Origin: JAHRVQ01 sp964548025
GTDB lineage: Bacteria > Pseudomonadota > Gammaproteobacteria > Pseudomonadales > Azotimanducaceae
DNA length: 41,490 bases
Assembly (NCBI GenBank): GCA_964548025.1
Contig: CAZJRI010000028.1
Span: 1 to 41,490 of the forward strand
Reading direction: 5' to 3'
Position 1 is the stretch's first letter. Every line of letters begins with the position of its first letter. Positions 7,367 to 15,804 of this stretch are shown piece after piece. The notes below the pieces were generated by a model, which was given only the letters and a program-made list of their open reading frames with translations, was not told where the DNA came from and did not search any database. The translations under genes and the position numbers were made by a program.

Positions 7367-8842
7367 TTAGTCGGAAGCACCTGCCCCATTTCGCAGTTTT
7401 AGTTCAGCCTGAATCTCTGCATGACGCTTTCTGGTCAGATTGTATTGCAGATAAAAGAATACGGCGATGACACCGGGAATAACAGCAACAGGGCCATCGA
7501 TAAGTCCAAGATTGAAAATCGTATCGGCATCGACGGTGCCAGGTTCTGCACCCACCGGGAACTCAATAACATCGATGGCAATACCAGCCAGGAGATGCCC
7601 AAGACCAGACGATGCCTTGGCAAAAAAGGAACGTGCAGCGTAGAAGATACCTTCCTGCCTGCGATTGGTAATCAGTTCCTGTTCATCAGCAATATCGGCT
7701 AACGCTGACATGGCGCTGATCAAAAGTACCACACCAAATGATGCGAGAATGACAAAATTGATGCAAAGCAATGGTAACAACAGTTCAGTATGATTTTTTG
7801 GAAAGAGATCCAGTATCCGCAGGATGATGGGTCCGACCGCGAAGGTGAGATAACCAATCAATCCGGCAATAATCACCGGTTTCTTTTCAAACCTGTCATG
7901 CAATTTCGCAGTCACGAGATAGCCAAGCACCGGTCCCAGAAGACCAAACAAGGCAAAATATCGAATCTGTTCTGGCAGTAACTCCCAGAAATAGGTATTC
8001 AGATGTATGTTGATGGTATCCCGGGTACCCATGGTCGCACTGAGAAGAAGATAACCAATCAACATCATCATGTAATTGCGATTCGTGAGTGCAGATCTGC
8101 AATCCCGCAAAAACTCCAGCAAGCTGAAGCGCGGTAGATCCACATTTGGAACAGGCAGTCTTGGAATGAGCTGCATGGTAAAGACCGTCGATACCACCAT
8201 GATGAAACCACCAGTCACGGATGCACAAATTGCCATATTCGTGTATGCAGGTCGATTCAACATGCCATTTTCGAATTCGGGGGTTGCGGCGAAGAAGTAT
8301 GAATAGGCCAGAAAAACAAAACCGAAACCACCGAGCGCACCCATCAATGTGTTAATACTCATAACCCGGGTACGCTCGGTAAAATCCGCGGATAATTCAG
8401 CACCCAACGCAAGGTGTGGCACATGGAACAGGGTCATGCTGGATCTCATAATCACCGTGAGCACTGTTAACCACAGGAACAGCCCGAAGCTGTCAAAACT
8501 GTCTGGTGGTGAGTATATGAAGAAGAGGCAGAGCATAACCGGAAGCGGTGCCGCAAACATAAACGGATGGCGCCTGCCGAGTTTTGATCGCCATCGATCT
8601 GAAATTGCACCAACCAGTGGATCAGTTATTGCATCGAAAAACAGTGCAATCGTGATGGCCAACCCGGCCAGCGTACCCGGGATGCCCATAATATTGGTAT
8701 AGAAAAAAAAGTTGAATGAATTAAATGCAACACTGAGCATTGCTTCCGCGCCTGAACCAATGGCGTATATAAACTTGGTAGACTGCGGTACACGACCAGC
8801 GTAAGCACTGGTACTAACCTCATCTATCTCTGTTGCCGACAA
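7367..8842 (-). CDS. GPH-family sugar:cation symporter (MFS, MelB-like)
   Basis: A 491-residue, about 12-TM transporter of the glycoside-pentoside-hexuronide:cation symporter family. After helix 2 it has the diagnostic DAITDPLVGAISDRWRSKLG with GRRHPFM, and helix 4-5 carries RSSMTLFHVPHLALGAEL and RTRVMSIN, all typical of this family. Such proteins use Na+ or H+ to import sugars, glycosides or uronates. It lies between an alpha/beta hydrolase gene (60 nt upstream) and a sialidase-like gene (49 nt downstream), so the cargo is likely a glycan fragment processed by those enzymes. The exact sugar is not readable from the sequence. Confidence 0.88.
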   Translation of the reverse strand: MSATEIDEVSTSAYAGRVPQSTKFIYAIGSGAEAMLSVAFNSFNFFFYTNIMGIPGTLAGLAITIALFFDAITDPLVGAISDRWRSKLGRRHPFMFAAPLPVMLCLFFIYSPPDSFDSFGLFLWLTVLTVIMRSSMTLFHVPHLALGAELSADFTERTRVMSINTLMGALGGFGFVFLAYSYFFAATPEFENGMLNRPAYTNMAICASVTGGFIMVVSTVFTMQLIPRLPVPNVDLPRFSLLEFLRDCRSALTNRNYMMMLIGYLLLSATMGTRDTINIHLNTYFWELLPEQIRYFALFGLLGPVLGYLVTAKLHDRFEKKPVIIAGLIGYLTFAVGPIILRILDLFPKNHTELLLPLLCINFVILASFGVVLLISAMSALADIADEQELITNRRQEGIFYAARSFFAKASSGLGHLLAGIAIDVIEFPVGAEPGTVDADTIFNLGLIDGPVAVIPGVIAVFFYLQYNLTRKRHAEIQAELKLRNGAGASD

Positions 8843-8902
8843 CCTTTCTTCTCCCCTGACAAATAACAGATCACTTCAGATATAACCAAATCAACATCCT
8901 GT

Positions 8903-9679
8903 TTAATCTGTATCGACCAGGTACCGGGAGAAAAATGCTTTCCAGGCATCTCCTTCGAATGCTGGCGTTTCTAAATGACCACCAGGGTTAATGTGCATTG
9001 TTTTTGTCTCAGATGCAAAGGCATCGAACAAGGCCAGTCCATTATCACGAGTAGCCACAGCATCCTCCCATTGGAAAACGAACTGGATCGGAATTGTAAT
9101 TCGGTTTGCTGCTTCTCTAAATTCCCTGGCTTCATCACGCAAACCGGCTAATCCCAACACCGCACACTTGATACGGGATTCAACCGCCAGCAAAGGTACG
9201 CCAATGGCCGTACCCATTGATAGCCCCCAATAACCTATCTGGTCTGTGTTATCGATGAAGTCGAACCCTAGCGCAACATCAAGTGCCGCCTGCCATTCGG
9301 GTACAGCCCGTTGACTTCTCTCTGCCATGACCTTTGCTCTCGAAGGGTCCATCGCAGGACCGTTGGGATTGCCAGTGACCCTGGCATTCACCTCCTCCGT
9401 CAGCTTTCTGGCTTCTTCGCGGGTTATACGATCACCATGACCAGGTGCATCAATTGACAACGTCGCCCAACCAAATTCTTTCGCGTATTGTTTTGCCCGA
9501 TTACGTAGGCCAAGAATTTTCTTGTGCTGAGAGCCACCATGGCCCATCAGTATGAGAGGTCTCGTTCCTTCGGCACCCTCGGGCGCCCAGATTGCACAGG
9601 GTACTTCTTCACCATTGGCCTCTACGCTGAATTCCCGTTGAGTCACTTCATCTACTATTTTTTCGTCTCTGAACTGCAT
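8903..9679 (-). CDS. Alpha/beta hydrolase (dienelactone-hydrolase-like)
   Basis: A 258-residue cytoplasmic alpha/beta hydrolase. The nucleophile elbow is GLSMG in YWGLSMGTAIGVP, the oxyanion region is LILMGHGGSQHK, and the acid and histidine are best placed at QWEDAVA and PGGHLE. Conserved DAPGHGDR supports the family. I choose ATG 9679; a TTG at 9721 is possible but adds residues unlike the family start, and neither has a strong ribosome site. It is the first gene of the minus-strand unit with the GPH symporter, the sialidase-like protein and the GNAT, so deacylation of an imported glycoside (for example an O-acetyl ester) is a reasonable inference. Confidence 0.8.
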   Translation of the reverse strand: MQFRDEKIVDEVTQREFSVEANGEEVPCAIWAPEGAEGTRPLILMGHGGSQHKKILGLRNRAKQYAKEFGWATLSIDAPGHGDRITREEARKLTEEVNARVTGNPNGPAMDPSRAKVMAERSQRAVPEWQAALDVALGFDFIDNTDQIGYWGLSMGTAIGVPLLAVESRIKCAVLGLAGLRDEAREFREAANRITIPIQFVFQWEDAVATRDNGLALFDAFASETKTMHINPGGHLETPAFEGDAWKAFFSRYLVDTD

Positions 9680-9861
9680 AGTCACCAGTACTTTAATTCG
9701 TCTATCTGGAGAGGATACCAAATCCTAACTTGTTCGGTATTAACGAGCAGAGCGTTAATCCACGCGCCTCAATTGCCGGTAAAAACAACAGAAATGATCA
9801 GTTTGTCCTGTCAGACAAAGTGTGTTTTATTAACCTTTCGCCTAATCCAGGGAGAAGACAC

Positions 9862-11499
9862 TTGAACGAAATCAATCCCGGCCTGATGCAGGACTACAAT
9901 CTCACCATTCCCACCCTGCTCGAACACGCGGCAGCCAACCATGGTGAGACCGAGGTGGTTGCTCGTTTACTGGATGGCAGCATTTTCCGCTACACCTACC
10001 AGGATCTTGCAAACAGGGCCAGACAGGCGGCCAATGCACTCACTAAACTCGGCATCAAATACGGCGATGTGATCGGCACCCTGGCCTGGAATCACCACTG
10101 GCATATGGAATGTTTCTACGCAATACCGGGATTGGGCGCTATTTGCCACACAGTTAATCCACGACTCTTTCAGGAGCAGATCGTTTACATCATCAATCAC
10201 GCCAAAGATCGGGTGCTGATCGTCGATCAGGATTTTGTCGGGCTTGTAGAAGAGATTGTTGATCAGATCCCGGGCATTGAGAAATTTATCATCCTTGGTG
10301 ACAGGGGCTGTGTTCCCGAGCCTGAAAAACTGGGTGAGGTGCTCTATTACGAAGAACTGATAGCAAACGAACCACCCAGTTTTAACTGGCCCGATTTTGA
10401 TGAACGAACCGCTTCTGGTCTCTGTTATACCTCTGGCACAACGGGGAATCCCAAAGGTGTTCTATATGCACACCGCTCCACAGTGCTGCACTCAATGGCG
10501 ATTGCCCAGCCGGACAACCTCTCTCTGTCAGCGCACGATTGCGTCATGCCGGTCGCGCCTCTCTATCATGCACAAAGCTGGGGTTTACCGTATGGCGCCT
10601 GCATGGTGGGTGCTAAATTCATTCTGCCGGGACGGCATCTGGACGGACCAAATCTGCTGCAACTGATACGTGACGAGGGGGTGACAACAGGGTGTGGCGT
10701 ACCAACCATCTGGACCATGGTCCTCGAGCATGCAGAAGCAGAAAATCTGGATCTCGGTCAATTGCAGCGACTACTGATCGGCGGTACCGCTCTGCCAACC
10801 TCAATGCGGGATCGCTTCCGTGCGAAAGGCGTAAGTGCCGTGCAAATCTGGGGCATGACCGAAACCAGCCCGATGGGTACTATTTCAAGAACCAACCCAG
10901 CCGTTGCTGAATTCAGCCCGGAAGATCAGGATGTCCAACTCCTGAAACAAGGTCGTTTGCCCTACGGCGTGAAGATGAAGATAGTACTGGAAGATGGCAG
11001 CCGGGCACCCCACGATGGCGAAACTTCTGGTGATATCTGGGTAAAAGGTCCTTGGATCGCCAATGGATATCTGCACGGAGACGGTGGCGATATGCTGGAC
11101 GACGAAGGTTACTTCCCAACCGGTGATGTTGGCCATATTGATCAGTTCGGCTTCATGAAAATCACTGATCGCTCCAAGGACGTGATCAAATCAGGCGGTG
11201 AATGGATCAGTTCCATCGATATAGAAGATATCGTCACCAGTCACCCGGCTGTCAGCATGGCTGCTGTGGTTGCTGCATATCACAAGAAATGGGATGAACG
11301 CCCTTTGCTTATGATTACGCTAAAGGAAGGCATGTCTGTTGAGAAAGAGGAAATGGTCACTCATCTCACAGGAAAGATTGCCAAATGGTGGATGCCGGAC
11401 GATATGGTCGTGATAGACGAGATGCCCATGACCGCCACAGGCAAAATCCGAAAACTGAGCCTGAGGGAGAAGTACTGGAATCATCTCGAAGCTGAATAG
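9862..11499 (+). CDS. Fatty-acid--CoA ligase (AlkK/DmdB-type)
   Basis: A 545-residue acyl-adenylate-forming enzyme that activates a carboxylic acid with ATP and CoA. The P-loop is CYTSGTTGNPKGV (about 188-200), followed by LYAHRSTVLHS, then GMTETSP, the YFPTGDVGHID hinge segment, SKDVIKSGGEWIS and the C-terminal TATGKIRK lysine. The spacing and the IGTLAWNHHWHME and GAICHTVNPRLF blocks match medium-chain AlkK and methylmercaptopropionate-CoA ligases (DmdB), so medium-chain fatty or methylmercaptopropionate-like acids are candidates. Start TTG 9862 has GGGAGAAG at 9850-9857; the open frame to 9730 adds non-family sequence. It is divergent from the alpha/beta hydrolase gene and convergent with the epoxide-hydrolase-like gene. 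Confidence 0.88.
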   Translation: MNEINPGLMQDYNLTIPTLLEHAAANHGETEVVARLLDGSIFRYTYQDLANRARQAANALTKLGIKYGDVIGTLAWNHHWHMECFYAIPGLGAICHTVNPRLFQEQIVYIINHAKDRVLIVDQDFVGLVEEIVDQIPGIEKFIILGDRGCVPEPEKLGEVLYYEELIANEPPSFNWPDFDERTASGLCYTSGTTGNPKGVLYAHRSTVLHSMAIAQPDNLSLSAHDCVMPVAPLYHAQSWGLPYGACMVGAKFILPGRHLDGPNLLQLIRDEGVTTGCGVPTIWTMVLEHAEAENLDLGQLQRLLIGGTALPTSMRDRFRAKGVSAVQIWGMTETSPMGTISRTNPAVAEFSPEDQDVQLLKQGRLPYGVKMKIVLEDGSRAPHDGETSGDIWVKGPWIANGYLHGDGGDMLDDEGYFPTGDVGHIDQFGFMKITDRSKDVIKSGGEWISSIDIEDIVTSHPAVSMAAVVAAYHKKWDERPLLMITLKEGMSVEKEEMVTHLTGKIAKWWMPDDMVVIDEMPMTATGKIRKLSLREKYWNHLEAE

Positions 11500-11511
11500 C
11501 CAACAGTTCAA

Positions 11512-12039
11512 CTATGGCTCATTCTGCCTTTGCCAGGTGGCAAGGTCGAAATAATCCCGCCAGATGGCGACTTTCCCATCGCGCATTACAAAGGCCCCCA
11601 GACATGGAAGTACAACGTCTTTACCATCAATAACAAATCGGTCAATACGTTCAGCCAGAACCGTATCTCCTGACTGGGCAATAGTGAGGACTTCCCAGTC
11701 AAGTTTTTCAGCAGGACCAATAAACCCGGCGATCATTGCGCGCACAGCTTTCGTTCCTTTTACGGGCTGCATGGGCATGTTGTGGTAGACGGCATCATCG
11801 GTAAAGAATGACATGACGGCGTCTATGTCTCTGCTGTTGAACGCTGCAACCAGTTCTTGAACTGCTCGAATGTCTTCACTCACATCGCTGCCAGCTTGCT
11901 GCCCTTTCTCCGCAGCAAAGACGCTGTTGTTCTTATCGACGGTGAAAAATCCAGCGATTCCTATAATCAGAGAAATGATGACAACCAAGATTCTGGTTTT
12001 CTTTTGCTCCGATCGTTTGTTACTTTTTGATCCATCCAT
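11512..12039 (-). CDS. Membrane-anchored limonene-1,2-epoxide-hydrolase-like protein
   Basis: A 175-residue protein of the SnoaL/NTF2 fold with an N-terminal transmembrane segment (about residues 17-34, after a KKTR cluster) and then a limonene-epoxide-hydrolase domain. The catalytic set of that family is present: Y85-x-N87 (VYHNMPM), R131-x-D133 (ERIDRF) and D162 in WRDYFD. Such enzymes add water to small epoxides in one step. The anchor is unusual: the well-known Rhodococcus enzyme is soluble, and here the domain should face the periplasm if the helix is a signal anchor. ATG 12039 has GGAGG 5 nt upstream; an earlier start at 12072 is less likely. It converges with the acyl-CoA ligase gene, 12 nt apart. 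Confidence 0.78.
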   Translation of the reverse strand: MDGSKSNKRSEQKKTRILVVIISLIIGIAGFFTVDKNNSVFAAEKGQQAGSDVSEDIRAVQELVAAFNSRDIDAVMSFFTDDAVYHNMPMQPVKGTKAVRAMIAGFIGPAEKLDWEVLTIAQSGDTVLAERIDRFVIDGKDVVLPCLGAFVMRDGKVAIWRDYFDLATWQRQNEP

Positions 12040-12309
12040 AGTTGCCTCCGTATTTGACTTGTCATTATGCATTAATGTGATGACCTCAGAGAAAAATGAA
12101 ACCGGGCAGGATGTTCCGAGTCTGGACTTCTAATTATATCGTCCACTCCAATACTCGATATTCTCCGTTATCCGGGAGAAATTGATATAAATCAGCTCCA
12201 TATCAAAACAAACTGCTAGGATTCTCACTGGTGTCTAAAACAAATCAGCCAACACCACCAACATTCACCTTATTCATATGATGCAGATAGATAGTTCGAG
12301 GACCAGGAA

Positions 12310-13125
12310 ATGAGTGAAATGCCCGTCAGGATTATGGAATTTGAACTTGACCCGGAAGAAGTGAAAGCCAGTATTGGAACCTTATCCCAGGGTCTCGGTC
12401 TCTCTATGACGCTACCCTATCTTGAGCCCTATCTCATTCGCACAATGCGCGTTGCGCTCGAATTCGCAACGGACGAGAGAATAAAGCGTGATGTCAGGCA
12501 GTTTATCGGCCAGGAAGCCCAGCATTTCAGACAGCACAGAAAACTGAATGACATTCTCAGGGCAACCTACCCGGAATACGCCGGATTGAAAAAGATCGAA
12601 GACGATATGGAAGCAGACTACCAGCGTTATACCAAGACCATGTCTTTACGCTTTAACCTCGCCTACGCAGAAGGATTTGAGGCTGCAACCTGTGCACTTG
12701 CGAGGCAGGGACTTGATGCACCTCAACCCTCCGATTCCGGGATGCAAAGACTCTTTAAGTGGCATGCGACAGAGGAAGTTGAGCATCGTACCGTAACTTT
12801 CGATATCTATCACCATCTATACGGTGGCTACTTCTACAGATTGATTGGTGGTATGTACGGGCAGTATCACTTCTTCAAGTATGTATTCAGATTCGCGAAG
12901 TTTATTCGAGAAAACTGCCCGGACAAAGACCTGGTAGATCAGCAGCCCGTTAAAACTGCAGAACAGAAAAAGATGGAGCGAACTGCCCTGCTCAAGTTAC
13001 TGGGTAATGTTCTGAAAACCTATCTGCCCTGGTACAACCCGTCGAAGCTGGAGATCCCGGGTGTACATGCCATGATGTCAGAACAGTATTCAAATGAGGC
13101 ACTCGAAACAAGAACAGAAGCATAA
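12310..13125 (+). CDS. PF10118-type predicted metal-dependent protein (ferritin-like diiron fold)
   Basis: A 271-residue member of the COG3687 'predicted metal-dependent hydrolase' family. It is helical and carries two ferritin-like metal motifs: E69-A-Q-H72 with H76 (QEAQHFRQH) and E121 followed by H152-ATEEVEH159, consistent with a carboxylate-bridged two-metal site. The family name says hydrolase, but the ligand pattern is that of diiron oxidases or oxygenases, and the true reaction is not established. ATG 12310 has an AGGA-type site before it. The gene is alone on its strand, among genes for fatty acid activation and ketoacyl synthesis, so a lipid substrate is a guess from context. Confidence 0.8.
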   Translation: MSEMPVRIMEFELDPEEVKASIGTLSQGLGLSMTLPYLEPYLIRTMRVALEFATDERIKRDVRQFIGQEAQHFRQHRKLNDILRATYPEYAGLKKIEDDMEADYQRYTKTMSLRFNLAYAEGFEAATCALARQGLDAPQPSDSGMQRLFKWHATEEVEHRTVTFDIYHHLYGGYFYRLIGGMYGQYHFFKYVFRFAKFIRENCPDKDLVDQQPVKTAEQKKMERTALLKLLGNVLKTYLPWYNPSKLEIPGVHAMMSEQYSNEALETRTEA

Positions 13126-13198
13126 AGCTGGCATATATAATCAAAAACTGCAATCCAGTGTGATGATAAATCCAAGCGCCGTTGCTGTTAGTATTCAG

Positions 13199-14320
13199 TC
13201 AGATTTTCTTCAGTACAACACTGCCGATGCTGTACCCAGCCCCGAATGAACAGAGGATACCGACATCCCCGGCAACCATGTCAGCTCGATGTTTATGGAA
13301 CGCGATTACTGATCCCGCTGAACTCGTATTGGCATATTCATCTAGAATGGTTGGTGCCTCATCATCGGTCGCTTCCCTTCCCAGCACACGTTTACTGATC
13401 AGCAGGTTCATGCTCAGATTCGCCTGATGCAACCACATGCGTTTGAGTGACTCAGCCTCAAGCCCCAGATCTCCAAGATGATCAATGATATGTGTCGCCA
13501 CCATTGGACAGACCTCCTTGAAAACCTTCCTGCCATTTTGTTTGAACAATTTGTCAGGTTCACCGACTCCGCTCTCGTCACCCCTGTTGAGGAATCCAAA
13601 GTTATTACGGATGTTATTCGAGTAGGACGTTTGAAGACGACTGCCTAGAATCTGATACTGGTCTTCTCCCGTGGCCTGATCTGCCCTTTCCACAATCACT
13701 GCTGTGCAGACATCACCGAATATAAAGTGAGCATCACGGTCGCGAAAATTGAGATGGCCTGAACATATCTCCGGATTGATCACCAGAACACAGTTAGCAC
13801 TACCATTGGCTATGCTGTCTTTAGCCTGCTGAATGCCAAATGTCGCAGACGAGCAGGCAACATTCATGTCAAAACCAAAGCCCTCGATGCCCAGTGCCTC
13901 CTGTACCTCTATGGCAATCGCCGGATAAGCCCTCTGCAGGTTCGAGCAGGCTACGATAACGGCGTCGATATCGGCTGCATATTTGCCTGACATGGCCATC
14001 GCCTGTCGTGCAGCGTCCACGCTGATATCGCATTGCACAGAAGTATCCTCATTGGATCGTTCATCAATATTCGGGCACATGCGGGCAGGATCAAGAATGC
14101 CTTCCTTATCCATCACATATCGACTTTTAATGCCGGATGCTTTCTCAATAAACTCAGAAGATGAATGCACCAGGGGTTCCATTTCTCCGGATTCAATCGC
14201 CTGCTTGTGCTCTTCATTGTGCAGATCAACAAAACTATTGAACGCCTGTACAAGCTCATCGTTGCTGATTGACTGAGCTGGTGTGAATAGTCCAGTTCCG
14301 CTGATTACGATATCGGTCAT
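13199..14320 (-). CDS. 3-oxoacyl-ACP synthase III (PA3286-type)
   Basis: A 373-residue thiolase-fold condensing enzyme with the KAS III triad: C156 in NVACSSATFG, H298 in LHQANLS and N331 in YANTSSAGS. Extended similarity to Pseudomonas PA3286 (recalled) is strong around ISNDELV, EFIEKASGIKSRYV, CSNLQRAYPA and GHLNFRDRDAHFIFGD. That enzyme takes medium-chain acyl-CoA from beta-oxidation and condenses it with malonyl-ACP, feeding it back into fatty acid synthesis. I use ATG 14320; ATG 14344 is also possible. A palindrome of TetR-operator type and a TATACT -10 lie just upstream, so a fatty-acid-responsive repressor is possible. This fits the acyl-CoA ligase encoded nearby. Confidence 0.88.
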   Translation of the reverse strand: MTDIVISGTGLFTPAQSISNDELVQAFNSFVDLHNEEHKQAIESGEMEPLVHSSSEFIEKASGIKSRYVMDKEGILDPARMCPNIDERSNEDTSVQCDISVDAARQAMAMSGKYAADIDAVIVACSNLQRAYPAIAIEVQEALGIEGFGFDMNVACSSATFGIQQAKDSIANGSANCVLVINPEICSGHLNFRDRDAHFIFGDVCTAVIVERADQATGEDQYQILGSRLQTSYSNNIRNNFGFLNRGDESGVGEPDKLFKQNGRKVFKEVCPMVATHIIDHLGDLGLEAESLKRMWLHQANLSMNLLISKRVLGREATDDEAPTILDEYANTSSAGSVIAFHKHRADMVAGDVGILCSFGAGYSIGSVVLKKI

Positions 14321-14360
14321 GCCCGCCTGATCCTGTTTAACCATAAGAGCCTGAGTATAC

Positions 14361-14374
14361 TGACCAAACAGTCA
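14361..14374 (-). promoter_or_regulatory. Possible TetR-type operator before the KAS III gene
   Basis: TGAC and GTCA half-sites flank a 6-bp CAAACA centre. On the minus strand the site directly precedes a TATACT -10 element (14359-14354), which is 10-15 bp before the KAS III start codon region. Operators overlapping the core promoter this way are typical of TetR/AcrR repressors. No such regulator gene is in the window. Confidence 0.3.
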
Positions 14375-14541
14375 AAAGGCAGGCGTTTGAATCAATCAGA
14401 CGGGCATTTTTTTAACCGTTAATCAGAATTTGCTTTACGCGGTCATCAAAGTCGAGCTCTCATCTGAATGACATCGCTCACGGACGCTATTACCGGGCTT
14501 TACCCTGGTGCAGCCTGCTATATTGCTGCCTTCAAGAAACT

Positions 14542-14574
14542 ATCCTGAACCTACCCTGAAACCACCCTGAGTTT
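14542..14574 (+). promoter_or_regulatory. Three direct repeats at 11-bp period
   Basis: CCTGAA at 14544, CCTGAA at 14555 and CCTGAG at 14566 are spaced exactly 11 bp, about one helical turn, within an otherwise unassigned 355-bp gap (14345-14699). The extended unit is YAYCCTGAR at the 5' side (ATCCTGAA, ACCCTGAA, ACCCTGAG). Equal-phase direct repeats are how OmpR/PhoB-family regulators bind. They lie 129 bp before the periplasmic protein gene. Confidence 0.4.
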
Positions 14575-14604
14575 ATGAATTCCGGTCACTGATCAGGAGA
14601 ATTA

Positions 14605-14661
14605 ATGTCAGATCAAAGCCAGCCAGAAAATTTTCGAGCCATTGCCGATTCTCTGTGGTAA
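14605..14661 (+). CDS. Possible 18-codon leader ORF
   Basis: ATG 14605 is preceded by AGGAG (14595-14599) at an ideal 5 nt and runs 18 codons (beginning MSDQSQPENF, ending DSLW) to TAA 14659-14661, 38 nt before the next gene. It could be a translated leader peptide, or the surviving start of a decayed gene. The signal is the strong ribosome site; nothing else confirms expression. Confidence 0.3.
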   Translation: MSDQSQPENFRAIADSLW

Positions 14662-14699
14662 CTTGACCTCAGCTTGATCATTCCGAACGGAGCCCAGAA

Positions 14700-15758
14700 A
14701 TGAATCGATGCTTTAAATTCCTTTCCCTGACCGCATTAACAATCGCACTCACTTTTCCTGTGCATCTCGTTATCGCCGCTGAATCCGAAAAATATGAACC
14801 AGGCAGTACGCCCTGGGGCAATCCTGATCTGCAGGGGATCTGGGACTATCGCACGCTGACCCCGTTCGAGCGTCCTCCTGCGCTCAAAGACAAGGCAATG
14901 CTGACTGAAGAAGAAGCCTATGTCTTTCGGGAGCAGACAGTCAAAGTGCTTGATGTGGATAACCGCGACAATGAATCCACCGTGGATGTTGAAGGAGCCT
15001 ACAATACTTTCTGGTGGGACTGGGGGACAGAACTCGATAAAGACCTGCGAACCTCGTTAATCGTTGACCCGCCGGATGGGCGTCTTCCCAACATAACCCC
15101 TGAGGCGCAAGCCAGAAAAGTGGAACAAAACCTGTACCGCAGGCCGCCTGTTCGCGACCTGTTTTCATATAGTGCCGTGCCAGCGACGTTTCGCCCGGAC
15201 GGCCCTGAGTCGCTTGGCCTGTCAGAACGCTGCCTGGTGGGTCTTAACTCCGGGCCACCGATGACACCCGGTGCATACAACAACAATGTGCGAATCATAC
15301 AAACCCCAGAGTATGTCGTATTGTTTACTGAAATGATTCACGATGCCCGCGTGGTCCGAATGGATGGTCGGCCACATCTCCCAAAAGAGATGAGGAAATG
15401 GTCCGGTGATTCCCGTGGTCATTGGGAAGGCAAAACACTTGTTGTCGAGACGACAAATTTTACTGATAACACCCCAGCATTCCAGTTACCTGCAACCCTG
15501 GAAAATGCCGTGGAGGCTGGTGCAGTAGGCACCGGACTCAACTTGCATCTGGTGGAGCGCTTCACACGGGTAGGTGAAAATCGACTTATCTACGAATATA
15601 CGGTAAATGACCCAACGACATTTACGAAACCGTTCACCGTCATGATACCAATGCGCTCCTCTGAAGGTCGTATGTTTGAATATGCCTGTCACGAGGGTAA
15701 TTATGCAGTACAGGGAATGTTAAAGGGTGCCCGACTTCTGGATGCAGAGGCTGACTGA
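14700..15758 (+). CDS. Conserved periplasmic protein of unknown function
   Basis: A 352-residue protein with a clear Sec signal peptide (about residues 1-27: basic MNRCFK, hydrophobic TALTIALTF, cleavage near VIAAES). The mature part begins PWGNPDLQGIWDYRTLTPFERPP, cut here for length, with later SERCLVG, GPPMTPG, VVLFTEMIHDARVVRMDGRPH and GHWEGKTLVVETTNF. The DLQGIW, RCL and EGKTLVVETTNF blocks recur in a large uncharacterised group of exported proteins from environmental Proteobacteria and Acidobacteria (recalled). Two cysteines are in the mature part. GGAG precedes the ATG. No catalytic site is recognised. The 11-bp direct repeats and the small ORF upstream may control it. Confidence 0.75.
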   Translation: MNRCFKFLSLTALTIALTFPVHLVIAAESEKYEPGSTPWGNPDLQGIWDYRTLTPFERPPALKDKAMLTEEEAYVFREQTVKVLDVDNRDNESTVDVEGAYNTFWWDWGTELDKDLRTSLIVDPPDGRLPNITPEAQARKVEQNLYRRPPVRDLFSYSAVPATFRPDGPESLGLSERCLVGLNSGPPMTPGAYNNNVRIIQTPEYVVLFTEMIHDARVVRMDGRPHLPKEMRKWSGDSRGHWEGKTLVVETTNFTDNTPAFQLPATLENAVEAGAVGTGLNLHLVERFTRVGENRLIYEYTVNDPTTFTKPFTVMIPMRSSEGRMFEYACHEGNYAVQGMLKGARLLDAEAD

Positions 15759-15777
15759 ATCCGGCCAACTGATTCAG
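15755..15777. terminator. Small hairpin in the convergent gap
   Basis: CTGAATC (15755-15761) pairs with GATTCAG (15771-15777) around a 9-nt loop, starting within the stop region of the periplasmic protein gene and facing the convergent HEAT-like gene. No T-run follows. It is a weak candidate for a transcription end. Confidence 0.25.
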
Positions 15778-15804
15778 CAACAGGCAACAAGAAAGTCGAT
15801 CTGA

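Noticed and set aside
9730..9861. Extended N-terminus of the acyl-CoA ligase
   Set aside because: No ribosome site at 9730 and the added residues do not look like the family; TTG 9862 has GGGAGAAG.
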